From Acaricomes phytoseiuli DSM 14247 (lineage in GTDB: Bacteria > Actinomycetota > Actinomycetes > Actinomycetales > Micrococcaceae), in the NCBI RefSeq assembly GCF_000376245.1, contig NZ_AQXM01000064.1:1-64000 (forward strand): a stretch of 64,000 nt of DNA. The letters run 5' to 3'. The position numbers and the translations under genes are program-made. The notes under the pieces were generated by a model that was not told the origin of the DNA, searched no databases, and was given only the letters and a program-made list of their open reading frames with translations. The first letter of the stretch is position 1. Every line of letters starts with the position of its first letter. Below are positions 18,879 to 29,393 of the stretch, one piece after another.

Positions 18879-20900
18879 ATGACGGCATCAGGTATCGACA
18901 GTAGCCACTTCAACCCCGGCGTCCGCCCGCAGGACGATCTCTTCCAGCATGTAAACGGCCGCTGGCTCGAGGAATCCGTGATTCCCGCCGACCGTGCCTC
19001 CAGCGGTGCTTTCTGGGAGCTGCGGGATAACGCCGAGCTGGCCGTACGGCAGATCATCGAACGCGCCGCGAGTGCGCAGGAATCCGCTGAGCGCCCGGAC
19101 GCGCAGACCGGGACGCTGAGCCAGGCGATCGGCGATCTCTACCACAGCTTCATGGATGAAGCCGCGATCGAAGCGGTCGGTATAGAGCCGGTCGCAGCCG
19201 ATCTGGAAGAGCTCTACGCCGTGCAGAGCGTCGAGGAGCTGATCATGCTCTCTGCCCGTTGGCAGCGGGAAGGCGTACCGGGTCTACTCGGCAGCTATAT
19301 CAGCAACGATGCAGGCCAGCCAGACCGTTATCTTCTGCATCTCGTCCAGGCCGGGCTCGGTTTGCCCGATGAAGCCTATTATCGCGAGCCGCAGTTCGCC
19401 GAACAGCGGCAGAAGTATCAAGAGTACCTGCAGCGCCTGCTGGAACTCAGTGGTCACGAGGACCCTGTGGGGGCGGCGGAACGAGTCCTGGCCCTGGAGC
19501 ACCAACTCGCCGCAGCGCATTGGGACAAGGTCACCCTGCGCGACCCGCAGAAGCGCTACAACCTCATGACGGATGCGGCGGTGCACGAGTTGGCACCACG
19601 ATTGGGTCCGTGGTTCGCAGCTTTCCTGACTGACCCGGAAACCGGCCAGCGGCTGAGCCCGGAAAATCTGCACGAAATGGTGCTCCTGACCCCCGACTAC
19701 TTCGCCCGGCTCTCCGAGTTGCTGACCGAATTCCCCTTGCGTTCCTGGCAGGAATGGCTCGCTGCACGGCTCATCTCCGCAGCAGCCCCCTACCTATCGG
19801 TGGACTTCGTCGCCGCCGACTTTGACTTCCACGGCAGAGCCCTCACCGGGACCGAGGAAATCCGTGAGCGCTGGAAACGCGGTGTGGACCTGGTGGAGGA
19901 CGCTATGGGTGAGGCCATCGGCCAGCTCTATGTGGTCGAGCACTTCCCGCCGGAGCACAAAGCCCGGATGGAGCGGCTCGTGGCACGGCTCATCGAAGCG
20001 TACCAGCGCTCGATCCAGGAGCTGGAATGGATGGGCGAGGAGACCAAAGCCCGGGCGCTCGCGAAGCTGGAGCGGTTCGTCCCGAAGATCGGTTACCCGA
20101 ACCGCTGGCGGGACTACTCCGGCTTACAGATCTCCTCTGAGGACCTGGTGGGGAACGTGCGGCGGGCGGCGCAGTTCGAAACCCGCCGACAGCTAGCCAA
20201 GCTGGGCCGACCCATCGATCGCGAAGAATGGCTCATGACGCCGCAGACGGTCAATGCCTACTATCACCCGGTGCTCAATGAGATCGTCTTCCCGGCGGCC
20301 ATTCTGCAACCGCCGTTCTTCGACGCCGAGGCGGACGATGCGGCGAACTTCGGTGGTATCGGAGCGGTGATCGGCCATGAGATTGGCCACGGCTTTGATG
20401 ATCAGGGCTCGCAGTTCGACGGCGATGGAACGTTGCGGAACTGGTGGACTGAGGCGGACCGCGAGGCCTTCGAGGCGCGTACTGCGCAGCTCGTCTCGCA
20501 ATACGCCGAGCTGAGCCCCGCTGCCGCGCCGGAACTCAAGGTCAACGGCGAGCTGACCCTGGGTGAGAACATCGGCGATCTGGGCGGGCTATCCATCGCC
20601 TATCAGGCCTGGCTCCTGGATCTCGCAGAACAGGAGAGCCCAGGTCAGGACAGTGCAGAGTCGGAGACCATCGACGGGCTGAGCGGCCCGCAGCGCTTCT
20701 TCTTCTCCTGGGCTGAATGCTGGCGGGCCAAGAGTCGGCACGACGATGCGGTCCGGAGGATCACGATCGACCCGCACTCCCCCGTGGAATGGCGCTGCAA
20801 TCAGGTCGTGAAGAACATCGACGCCTTCCACGAGGCCTTCACCACCGCCCCGGGCGATGGGCTCTGGCTCGACCCTGAACAACGCGTCAGCATCTGGTAA
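18879..20900 (+). CDS. M13-family zinc metallopeptidase (PepO/neprilysin-like)
   Basis: A 673-residue endopeptidase. The zinc motif HEIGH occupies residues 500-504 inside VIGHEIGHGFDDQGSQFDGD, and the third ligand is Glu563 in GENIGDLGGL. The N-terminal helical domain starts SSHFNPGVRPQDDLFQHVNG. The C-terminus closes with WRCNQVVKNIDAFHEAF and the usual terminal Trp (SIW). There is no signal peptide or membrane anchor, so it is likely cytoplasmic, as in bacterial PepO. AAAGGACAACC precedes the ATG. It is the only rightward gene between leuA and era. Confidence 0.95.
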   Translation: MTASGIDSSHFNPGVRPQDDLFQHVNGRWLEESVIPADRASSGAFWELRDNAELAVRQIIERAASAQESAERPDAQTGTLSQAIGDLYHSFMDEAAIEAVGIEPVAADLEELYAVQSVEELIMLSARWQREGVPGLLGSYISNDAGQPDRYLLHLVQAGLGLPDEAYYREPQFAEQRQKYQEYLQRLLELSGHEDPVGAAERVLALEHQLAAAHWDKVTLRDPQKRYNLMTDAAVHELAPRLGPWFAAFLTDPETGQRLSPENLHEMVLLTPDYFARLSELLTEFPLRSWQEWLAARLISAAAPYLSVDFVAADFDFHGRALTGTEEIRERWKRGVDLVEDAMGEAIGQLYVVEHFPPEHKARMERLVARLIEAYQRSIQELEWMGEETKARALAKLERFVPKIGYPNRWRDYSGLQISSEDLVGNVRRAAQFETRRQLAKLGRPIDREEWLMTPQTVNAYYHPVLNEIVFPAAILQPPFFDAEADDAANFGGIGAVIGHEIGHGFDDQGSQFDGDGTLRNWWTEADREAFEARTAQLVSQYAELSPAAAPELKVNGELTLGENIGDLGGLSIAYQAWLLDLAEQESPGQDSAESETIDGLSGPQRFFFSWAECWRAKSRHDDAVRRITIDPHSPVEWRCNQVVKNIDAFHEAFTTAPGDGLWLDPEQRVSIW

Positions 20901-20930
20901 GCGATGCGTGCTGGGCCGGTGGAACTTGCT

Positions 20931-21905
20931 TTAGAACCCTAGCCGGCCCAGCAGCTTGGGGTCTCGCTGCCAGTCCTTGGCAACTTTGACGTGCAGATCC
21001 AAATAGACTTTCGCCCCGAGCAGCGCTTCGATGCCCTGCCGCGCCCTGGTGCCTACTTCACGCAGCCGGGAACCGCTCTTGCCAATGATGATGGCTTTCT
21101 GCGATGACCGCTCAACGTAGAGATCCACGCGGACGTCCAGGAGCTCATGGCCTTCATCCCGGCCTTCCCGTGGCACGATCTCGTTGACGACGACGGCCAG
21201 CGAATGCGGGAGCTCTTCGCGAACCCCGTCCAGAGCGGCTTCACGGACGAGTTCTGCGACCATTACGGCCTCCGGTTCATCAGTGAGCTCGCCATCGGGG
21301 TAGAGCGGTGGCGACAGCGGAAGTCTGCCGGAGAGCACCTCTGCCACGGTGTCCACCTGATCGCCGCGGACCGCGGAAACCGGGACGATCTCGGCGAAGC
21401 CTTCACCGCCCAGGGCCTCCCGGCCCAGCTCGTCTACTGCCATGAGCTTTTCCACCAGGGCGGCTTTACCGATCAGATCGGTTTTGGTCACGAGCGCGAT
21501 GATGGGTTTGCGATGCACTTTGGCCAGCTGCGCAGCGATGAAGCGGTCCCCGGGGCCGATCTTATCCGGGGCGGGCACGCAGAACCCGATGACATCCACT
21601 TCAGCTAGCGTCTGCTCGACGAGGTCGTTGAGCCGCTGCCCGAGGAGAGTGCGCGGCCGGTGCAGCCCCGGGGTGTCCACGAGCACCAGCTGGAAATCCT
21701 CTCGATGCACGATGCCGCGGATGGTGTGCCTGGTGGTCTGCGGTTTCGCCGAGGTGATGGCAACCTTCTGCCCCACCAGAGCGTTGGTCAGCGTCGACTT
21801 GCCCGCGTTGGGCCTGCCGACGAGCACCGCGAACCCGGCGCGGAACGGCGCCTCTGCCGAAGATTCTGCTTCGGATCCGATGCGATCCGCGCTGCCTTCA
21901 GTCAT
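20931..21905 (-). CDS. era: GTPase Era
   Basis: Ribosome-assembly GTPase that binds the 3' end of 16S rRNA. The 324-residue protein has the GTPase motifs GRPNAGKST (G1), TTRHTIRG (G2), DTPGLHRPR (G3) and TKTD (G4), followed by a C-terminal KH domain (KAIIIGKSGSRLREVG). The frame opens at 21932. The ATG at 21905 is chosen because GGGAG lies 8 bases upstream. It overlaps the end of the CorC-like gene by 8 bases, so the two are translationally coupled. Confidence 0.96.
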   Translation of the reverse strand: MTEGSADRIGSEAESSAEAPFRAGFAVLVGRPNAGKSTLTNALVGQKVAITSAKPQTTRHTIRGIVHREDFQLVLVDTPGLHRPRTLLGQRLNDLVEQTLAEVDVIGFCVPAPDKIGPGDRFIAAQLAKVHRKPIIALVTKTDLIGKAALVEKLMAVDELGREALGGEGFAEIVPVSAVRGDQVDTVAEVLSGRLPLSPPLYPDGELTDEPEAVMVAELVREAALDGVREELPHSLAVVVNEIVPREGRDEGHELLDVRVDLYVERSSQKAIIIGKSGSRLREVGTRARQGIEALLGAKVYLDLHVKVAKDWQRDPKLLGRLGF

Positions 21906-23277
21906 CTTTGTGCTCCCGTTCTCCCACGCCAATCATGACCTCCGCTGACCGTGAATCTCCGGATTCCGATTCTGTAGCCCCCGACTGAGCCAGGCTCACG
22001 ATGAGATGACTCACCCGGTTGCGCCGCCCTTCAAGCCGTTCAGCCCGTAACACGATACCGTCCACGGCGGCTTCACTGCCGACAATCGGAACTCGCCCCA
22101 GAATCTTGGCCAGCAGTCCACCGACCGTATCTACTTCGTCATCGATCAGATCCCGGTCGAAGATTTCACCCAGATCCGCGATGTTCATCCGTGCGCTCAC
22201 TCGGTACCGACCCTCGCCCAGATCCTCGACCTCCGGACCTTCAGTGTCGTATTCGTCGACGATCTCCCCGACCAGCTCCTCGATCAAGTCCTCGAGCGTC
22301 ACCAGGCCCGCCGTACCGCCGTATTCATCGATGACGATCGCCACGTGTGTGGACTCGCCCTGCAACTCGCGAAGCAGCTCCCCAACCGGCTTGGATTCCG
22401 GTACATAGCGGACCTCACGGAACACCTGCTCCACCGGCGGAGCCTCTTCTCCGGGAGCCAAACGCTGCTGAGCCGCTACTACGTCCTTGAGGTATAGCAC
22501 GCCCAGTACTTCATCACTAGACTCGCCGAAAACAGGGATCCGGGAGTAACCGGAACGGATGAACAAGGCCAGTGCCTGACGCAGAGAACTGCCCCTGGTC
22601 AGGGAGACGATATCGGGGCGAGGGACCATGACCGCTCTCACCAGGGTCTCATCGAGGTCGAAGACGCTCTGGATCAGCTCAGCCTCCTCGTCCTCGATGG
22701 CTTCGGCAGCGCTCGCCCGATCCACGAAGTCGCGGAGCTCTTCCTCGCTCATGAAACCGCTGCCGCCGGCTCTACCCGGGGTCACCGATCGACCCAAGGA
22801 CACCAGCCCGCGCGGCACCGGCCCCAGGATCATGCAGAGCAGGCGCACCAACCACGCGGTGTTCAATGCCACTCGCAGCGGATGCTCCCGGCCCACCTGA
22901 CGCGGCGAGACGCCCACCAGCACGAAACCGACCCCGGCCATGACCACAGTAACGACGAGGCCCGTGAGCCAGGTGTGCTGCACCATCTGATAGACCACGA
23001 GCGTCACGGCCACCGCGGCGGCCATCTCGCACCAGATCCGCCAGAAGGACAGCGCGTTATCGTGCTGGATCGGCTGGTCCAGCACCGTCCGCAAAGCGGC
23101 TCGGCGACGACGTCCGCGACTCGGGCGGGAAACGCTTGTCTCTTCTTCTGCCGCTTCCGTCCGCAAGCGGTCGACTTCCTGCCGGGGCAGGTACGTCAAA
23201 GCGGCGTCCGCAGCCGTCAGGATTGCCGCCATAGCGATGAAAAGCAACGCCATGGCCGCCAGCAGGATGATACTCAC
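21898..23277 (-). CDS. CNNM/CorC-type membrane protein with CBS domains (HlyC/CorC family)
   Basis: A 459-residue membrane protein. It begins with a DUF21/CNNM transmembrane region (about four helices, the first MSIILLAAMALLFIAMAAIL), continues with a pair of CBS domains (VMVPRPDIVSLTRGSSLRQA and the second around HVAIVIDEYGGTAGLVTLED), and ends with a CorC/HlyC transporter-associated domain (TVGGLLAKILGRVP). Members of this family are linked to magnesium and cobalt export, but the substrate here is not proven. It sits between ybeY (15 bases) and era (overlap) in the standard order. Confidence 0.93.
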   Translation of the reverse strand: MSIILLAAMALLFIAMAAILTAADAALTYLPRQEVDRLRTEAAEEETSVSRPSRGRRRRAALRTVLDQPIQHDNALSFWRIWCEMAAAVAVTLVVYQMVQHTWLTGLVVTVVMAGVGFVLVGVSPRQVGREHPLRVALNTAWLVRLLCMILGPVPRGLVSLGRSVTPGRAGGSGFMSEEELRDFVDRASAAEAIEDEEAELIQSVFDLDETLVRAVMVPRPDIVSLTRGSSLRQALALFIRSGYSRIPVFGESSDEVLGVLYLKDVVAAQQRLAPGEEAPPVEQVFREVRYVPESKPVGELLRELQGESTHVAIVIDEYGGTAGLVTLEDLIEELVGEIVDEYDTEGPEVEDLGEGRYRVSARMNIADLGEIFDRDLIDDEVDTVGGLLAKILGRVPIVGSEAAVDGIVLRAERLEGRRNRVSHLIVSLAQSGATESESGDSRSAEVMIGVGEREHKDD

Positions 23278-23292
23278 GGGTGCAATCAGTCC

Positions 23293-23766
23293 TTAGCTCA
23301 CGGTCTCGGCTGGTGCCGGGCGCCCCAGGAAGTCGCTGAGCAGCCGCCGCTGCAAAGCGAACATCTCATCCCGTTCGGCTTCAGTCTCATGGTCGTACCC
23401 GAGCAGATGCAACAGGCCATGCGTCGTCAGCAGCAGGATCTCATCATCCGTGGTGTGCCCCCCCGCAGCTGCCTGGCGCTGCGCTACTTGGGGGCAGATC
23501 ACGATATCGCCGAGCAGGCCCTGCGGCGCGGGGCTCGTCGCGGTACCCGGCCGCAGCTCGTCCATCGGAATCGAGATCACATCAGTGGCCCCGGGCTCAT
23601 CGAGCTGTTCCAGATGTAGCCGCTCCATGGCCTCTTCGTCGACGAGCAGCACAGAGAGCTCTGTCTGCGGATGCAGTGAAAGCGCATCGAAAATATAGCG
23701 GGACAGCCGGACGATGGCCTCGGAATCAGCCTCGATACCGGATTCGTTGGCGACCTCGATGCTCAT
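23293..23766 (-). CDS. ybeY: Endoribonuclease YbeY (rRNA maturation factor)
   Basis: A metal-dependent RNase needed for 16S rRNA 3' processing and ribosome quality control. The 157-residue protein has the H3xH5xH zinc signature in HGLLHLLGYDHETEAERDEM (about 121-140) and the upstream GDIVICPQVA strand. It overlaps the phoH stop by four bases (23763-23766), the usual coupling of these two genes. Confidence 0.96.
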   Translation of the reverse strand: MSIEVANESGIEADSEAIVRLSRYIFDALSLHPQTELSVLLVDEEAMERLHLEQLDEPGATDVISIPMDELRPGTATSPAPQGLLGDIVICPQVAQRQAAAGGHTTDDEILLLTTHGLLHLLGYDHETEAERDEMFALQRRLLSDFLGRPAPAETVS

Positions 23767-24833
23767 CTGTCCTCCTGATCACGTGCTGTGCCCTGGCCAC
23801 TGCGCCCGGACACCCCGGTTTTCTCATCCCAGACGGTATAGGCGGAGACGATCTCGCTGACGAGCCGGTGGCGGACGACATCGGAAGACCCCAGATGGGA
23901 CAAAGCGATGTCTTCCACCCCACCCAGGATCTCCTCGACAACGCGCAACCCGGAACGGACCCCACGGGGCAGGTCCACCTGGGTCACATCACCGGTCACC
24001 ACCATTTTGGCACCGAAGCCGAGCCGAGTGAGGAACATCTTCATCTGCTCGGCGGTCGTGTTCTGAGCCTCATCCAGGATGATGAAAGCATCGTTGAGGG
24101 TGCGTCCACGCATATAAGCGAGCGGGGCGACCTCGATCGTCCCGGAGGCCATGAACCGGGGAATGAGCTCCGGGTCAATCATGTCGTGTAAAGCGTCGTA
24201 AAGCGGACGAAGATAAGGATCGATCTTGTCGTTGAGGGTTCCCGGCAGGAAGCCAAGGCGCTCCCCTGCCTCCACCGCAGGGCGGGTCAAGATGATGCGG
24301 CTGACTTCTTTCTGCTGCAGAGCCTGGACCGCCTTGGCCACCGCCAGATAGGTTTTGCCGGTGCCCGCGGGGCCGATGCCGAAGACGATGGTCTGGTGAT
24401 CGATCGCATCCACATAGCTCTTCTGGTTGGCCGTCTTCGGCCGGATCGAACGGCCCCGGCTGGTGACGATGTTATGCGACAGCACTCCCACAGGGTCCTC
24501 CGGTGCCTGCGCTCGGAGCATGGAGACCAACTGCTCCACCAGCTGCGGGGTGATCACGCTGCCCTGGCGCGCTAGAGCCTGGATCTCGGCGAAAAGGCGC
24601 ATGATCCGGGGAACTTCGCTCCGGGGCCCGGAAACCGAGAGCTCGTTCCCCCGGACGTGGAAATCGATGCCCTGGAAGTGCTTCTCGATGGCGCGCAGGG
24701 CTTGATCGTGGCTGCCCAAGGAGGCGACCATCTGCTCGGGTGAATCGAAGTTGATCGACTCGGTCCTGCGATCATCAATGGTGTACCGCACTCCGGCTTC
24801 AGGATCGTTGTGCGAAGAAGGCAAATCAGTCAT
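23763..24833 (-). CDS. phoH: PhoH-like ATPase
   Basis: A cytoplasmic P-loop ATPase of the PhoL/YbeZ type, a predicted RNA-associated partner of YbeY. The 356 residues show an N-terminal KH-like segment, Walker A GPAGTGKT, Walker B FIILDEAQN with the sensor GDVTQVDLPRG, and the conserved RPAVEAGERLGFLPG. The gene is first in phoH-ybeY-corC-era. Its C-terminus has a short extension rich in Gln and Gly. Confidence 0.95.
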   Translation of the reverse strand: MTDLPSSHNDPEAGVRYTIDDRRTESINFDSPEQMVASLGSHDQALRAIEKHFQGIDFHVRGNELSVSGPRSEVPRIMRLFAEIQALARQGSVITPQLVEQLVSMLRAQAPEDPVGVLSHNIVTSRGRSIRPKTANQKSYVDAIDHQTIVFGIGPAGTGKTYLAVAKAVQALQQKEVSRIILTRPAVEAGERLGFLPGTLNDKIDPYLRPLYDALHDMIDPELIPRFMASGTIEVAPLAYMRGRTLNDAFIILDEAQNTTAEQMKMFLTRLGFGAKMVVTGDVTQVDLPRGVRSGLRVVEEILGGVEDIALSHLGSSDVVRHRLVSEIVSAYTVWDEKTGVSGRSGQGTARDQEDR

Positions 24834-25130
24834 AGTCCAGACCGCGGAGGGTCTTCAGCTCGCTTCCGGTTAATGGGGAGACCGTACAACATCTATCTTA
24901 GGCTGCGTCGGCCCGGCTCAGCACAGACAAGGGCAGTTCTGCTCCGCGGTTACGCTTTCCGCTGGAAACCCGAGAAGAAATTACAGAGGTCTCAAGATGG
25001 TATCGATCCTGTCTCGATCCGGGAACATCGGGTAAATCGGCCCTGCGGGTGTTCCAAGCTGTCACAAGTGCCTTGGCCGGCTGATCCGGGATAGGGCTGC
25101 GCCCTGTTGTCGAGCCGGAAGGAGCCGGAC
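24834..25130. other. Divergent phoH / lipoprotein pseudogene intergenic region
   Basis: About 300 bases with no convincing gene. It must hold the leftward phoH promoter and the ancestral rightward promoter of the broken lipoprotein gene. A good Shine-Dalgarno AAGGAG stands at 25119-25124, six bases before an AUC codon. Confidence 0.4.
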
Positions 25131-26066
25131 ATCGCTTTCTCCCGACGCGCCTATCACTCAGTGCTGCGCTGCGCCATCGTCACCGGCGTGCTCTTCGGCG
25201 TTGCCGCATGCAGCGGGCCAGGCCTGGAATCCAGGCCTACTGCTCCTCCGCTCAGTGTGAGCAACACTGCGCCGAGCACTGGGGCCGTCGCGGAACAGTC
25301 AGATCGGGCGCAATCACTGATGCCGGTCTAGTGGATCGGTCCGGAGGACAACCGGCTGGCCCTCTACCGGGAGTACATCCCCTTGGACCCGGGCAACGAC
25401 CCCATCAATTCGGCGCTGAATTACATGATGACCTCAGCCCCTTTCGATAAGAGCTACAGCACCCCTTGGTCGAAGCCTTCGAAATTGGCGGCATCGATCT
25501 CTGCCCAGGGAGGCATCACCGTCGATGTCTCCGCGGATGCTTTCAGCCGCAGCACGGATCGCAGCACCGCCGAGCTGGCGTTGCAGCAGCTCGTCTACAC
25601 CGCCACGGCCGCAGCGGTGAACGCCTCCCTGCTCGAGTCGGCTCAAGAGACCCCCGTGACGATCCTCGTCGACGGGCACAGCGGGTACGAAGCCTTCGAC
25701 AAGATCAAGCTGGACAGTCCGCTGACCAGGGTCCCTGAAGCGCAGGCCGCACTCTGGCTCACTGACCCGCAGCAGAGCTCGGTGTACAAGGACGCACCGG
25801 TGATTGTCAACGGCAGAGTAAGGCCGGGCACGCCTGCGCCCTCCTGGACGGTGCGGAAGAAGAACAGTAAGGAGGGCAACCAAGACCAGCAGGACGTCGT
25901 TGCCGAGGGCACCGCGGATTTGGTCCAGAGCACCGATTTCGCAACATTCTCCGCCCTGCTGGACTTAGCCCCGGGTGAGTATGCAGTAGAAGCCTACTGG
26001 GTCGATCCTAACGATCCGGGACGCCAACAGGGTCTGCAGAAGAAGAGCTTCACCATCGAATCCTGA
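25131..26066 (+). pseudogene. GerMN-domain lipoprotein gene with an in-frame amber stop and no standard start codon
   Basis: One reading frame runs from 25131 to 26066 apart from a TAG at 25329-25331. The first part is a lipoprotein signal (SVLRCAIVTGVLFGVAACSG; lipobox VAAC). After the stop, the same frame resumes with WIGPEDNRLALYREY and continues through a GerMN-type domain (ITVDVSADAF, LALQQLVYTATAAA, VTILVDGHSGYEAFD) to a beta-rich C-terminal domain ending in FTIES. From memory, related proteins read V-Y-W-I-G at the junction, so the TAG looks like a single-base change of a Tyr codon. The codon correctly spaced from AAGGAG is ATC, not ATG or GTG; a TTG at 25107 and a GTG at about 25158 are the only nearby alternatives. 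A decayed gene is most likely. Amber readthrough is less likely, and a sequencing error is possible. Confidence 0.75.
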
Positions 26067-26119
26067 GTTCCACTGCTGAAACCCGAGCAAATAGCTCCCG
26101 GCAGCGCCGGTGCTTCAGC

Positions 26120-26959
26120 TTAGACATCCCAGCGGCCGAGCAGCTGGGCGAAGATCGCCAGAGCCGCCGGCCCCGCGGTCGAAGAGCGCAGAACCTGAGG
26201 CCCCAGACGCACCAGTTCCGTTGAGTCTCCGGTGCGGAAACCCGTGACCTCGCGCTCGCTCATTCCCCCTTCGGGGCCAACCACGACACAGAGCTGAATC
26301 TCCGGCGCACTAGCAGCGCCGAGGCCGCTGCGACTCAGGAAAAGCGGGATGCTCTGCTCCGCCTCCTCATGAAGCACCGCCGTCAGGGCCTGGGCGGTCT
26401 GTCCTGCCGGCTGCTGCAGAGAAGCGAGCAGCGCGGAAGTATCCAGCAATGGCCTCAGTCCCGGAACCCGGGGCCGCCTGGACTGTTTGGCCGCGGAGGT
26501 CAGCACATGCCGCCATTTAGCCATGGCCTTCTCCTGGCGCTCCGGTTTCCAACGCACGATAGAACGATCCGCCTGCCAGGGAATGATGCAATCGACCCCG
26601 AGTTCCGTAGCGGCTTCGATAGCGGCTTCGTCCCGGCCGTCCTTCGCCAGGGCCTGAATCAGGGTGAGTCGAGGGCTGGGCTCAGGCTCTTGGCTCAGCC
26701 CATCCACACGGACGCGCAGCGATGCTCGCGGATCCTCAGCCTGGGGGCTGAGCACCGTGCCGTGCATAACCAGGCCTGCTCCGTCCGAGAGCATGACCTG
26801 CTCGCCCGGTCCAATTCTGCGCACTATCGCAGCGTGGTGGCCCTCCGAACCGGTCAACAGATATTCCCGGCTCCGCGATGCTGCAGATACGGGGCCGGAG
26901 CCTTCCAGGGCAAGGCCCACTGCGGCAAGATCCTCGGCGTAGAACAATGGCAGTGTCAT
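26120..26959 (-). CDS. rsmE: 16S rRNA (uracil(1498)-N3)-methyltransferase
   Basis: SAM-dependent methylation of U1498 in 16S rRNA. The 279-residue protein has the N-terminal PUA-like domain (HHAAIVRRIGPGEQVMLSDG) and the C-terminal SPOUT knot with VVGPEGGMSEREV and LGPQVLRSSTAGPAAL, the SAM-binding hallmarks. It lies 21 bases after dnaJ in the hrcA-dnaJ-rsmE order. Confidence 0.95.
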   Translation of the reverse strand: MTLPLFYAEDLAAVGLALEGSGPVSAASRSREYLLTGSEGHHAAIVRRIGPGEQVMLSDGAGLVMHGTVLSPQAEDPRASLRVRVDGLSQEPEPSPRLTLIQALAKDGRDEAAIEAATELGVDCIIPWQADRSIVRWKPERQEKAMAKWRHVLTSAAKQSRRPRVPGLRPLLDTSALLASLQQPAGQTAQALTAVLHEEAEQSIPLFLSRSGLGAASAPEIQLCVVVGPEGGMSEREVTGFRTGDSTELVRLGPQVLRSSTAGPAALAIFAQLLGRWDV

Positions 26960-26979
26960 GAGCGGCTGGCTCCGTCCGC

Positions 26980-28116
<1,137 letters not shown>

Positions 28117-28162
28117 TCAGTTCGCTTTCTGTTGCAGGTCCATCGAATCGTTCTCCTTCAGC

Positions 28163-29176
28163 TCATCCGGTGAGGATGCGCGAAAGGTAACCGGCCACCG
28201 CACGCACCGCAGCCATGCTTCCGGGGTAATCCATCCGCAAGGGCCCGATCACCCCGAGTTTCGCAGAGGCGTCCCGATCATAGTTCGTAGCGACCACGGA
28301 CGCTTCGGCGAAGGAATCCAGAGCGTTCTCGCGCCCGATGCTCACCGCCATACCCCGAGAATCTTGCGCTATCTCAGAAAGTAAACGCAACATCACGACT
28401 TGTTCTTCCAGGGCGTCCAGAACCGGGCCGGCGCTGAGCGGGAAATCCTCGGTGGAACGAGCCAGATTGGCCATACCAGCCACCACGACTCGGTCATCCC
28501 GGGCCGCGCTCGAAAGCCCCGCAAGGCTCTGGGCCAGAGCGGCGGCAGCGGGTTTGAGGCAGTCCGAAGCGTTTGCGACCACGGTGTTGATGACGGGTTC
28601 TAGCTCAGTGACCGGCAGGTCAGCAAGCGCTTCCAAGAAGCTGCTGCGCAACGAGCTCAGTTCATCCGCGGATAGCTGCTGGCCGAGATCAGTAACCCCT
28701 TGCTCTACTTTGCCGTTATCCAGAATCAGCACGATCAGCGCTTTATGAGGCGAGACCTGGACGAATTCTGCATGGCGAAGCGAACCGGTGGTGGAGCTCG
28801 GGTACTGGACCAGGGCTACTTGCCCGGTGAGCTGAGCCAGAACCCGTACGGTGCGCGCCAAGGTGTCTTCGAGGTCTCCGGTTCCGGCAAGCAGGCGCTG
28901 AATGGCCCGGCGTTCAGCGAGTGAAAGCGGTTTGACCTCGGTGATCCGATCCACGAAAGTCCGGTAGCCCTTGTCGGTGGGAATCCTGCCCGCAGAAGTG
29001 TGCGGAGCTGCGATCAGCCCCTCTTCCTCGAGGAGCGCCATATCATTGCGGATGGTCGCGCTGGAGACGCCCAGCTGATGCCGCTCCACCAGGGCTTTGG
29101 ATCCCACCGGTTCACGGGAATAGACGTAGTCCTCGACGATGGCACGCAGCACATCGAGACGTCGCTGTTCACTCAT
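28163..29176 (-). CDS. hrcA: Heat-inducible transcription repressor HrcA
   Basis: Represses heat-shock genes by binding CIRCE; its folding is helped by GroEL. The 337-residue protein starts MSEQRRLDVLRAIVEDYV and has a winged helix (GVSSATIRNDMALLEEEGLI), followed by the GAF-like dimerisation region and the C-terminal GPLRMDYPGSMAAVRAV. The frame is open nine codons earlier, but GGAGG before the ATG at 29176 and family alignment favour this start. It is likely autoregulated through the CIRCE element at 29274-29300. Confidence 0.96.
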   Translation of the reverse strand: MSEQRRLDVLRAIVEDYVYSREPVGSKALVERHQLGVSSATIRNDMALLEEEGLIAAPHTSAGRIPTDKGYRTFVDRITEVKPLSLAERRAIQRLLAGTGDLEDTLARTVRVLAQLTGQVALVQYPSSTTGSLRHAEFVQVSPHKALIVLILDNGKVEQGVTDLGQQLSADELSSLRSSFLEALADLPVTELEPVINTVVANASDCLKPAAAALAQSLAGLSSAARDDRVVVAGMANLARSTEDFPLSAGPVLDALEEQVVMLRLLSEIAQDSRGMAVSIGRENALDSFAEASVVATNYDRDASAKLGVIGPLRMDYPGSMAAVRAVAGYLSRILTG

Positions 29177-29273
29177 CGTGACGACTCCGCCTCCTTTCCG
29201 CATGCTGGTCGATCAGGCCTGTGAGACTCGCAGGCTCTGAAGACTGCGCAGGCCTGCGGGCAGCCAAGAGCGA

Positions 29274-29300
29274 TTAGCACTCACTGGACCCAAGTGCTAA
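29274..29300 (-). promoter_or_regulatory. CIRCE operator for HrcA
   Basis: TTAGCACTC, nine bases, then AAGTGCTAA. The CIRCE consensus is TTAGCACTC-N9-GAGTGCTAA, so there is one mismatch, in the ninth pair nearest the spacer. It lies about 100 bases upstream of hrcA, in the space shared with the divergent DUF3097 gene. Confidence 0.93.
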
Positions 29301-29393
29301 GTCTAGTACTTTCTGCAACACTGCGAATCACCCCCTTGGGCTGGCTGGCGTGTCAGCAGCATAAAGCGGTACGTGGTCCGGCACACTGGATCG

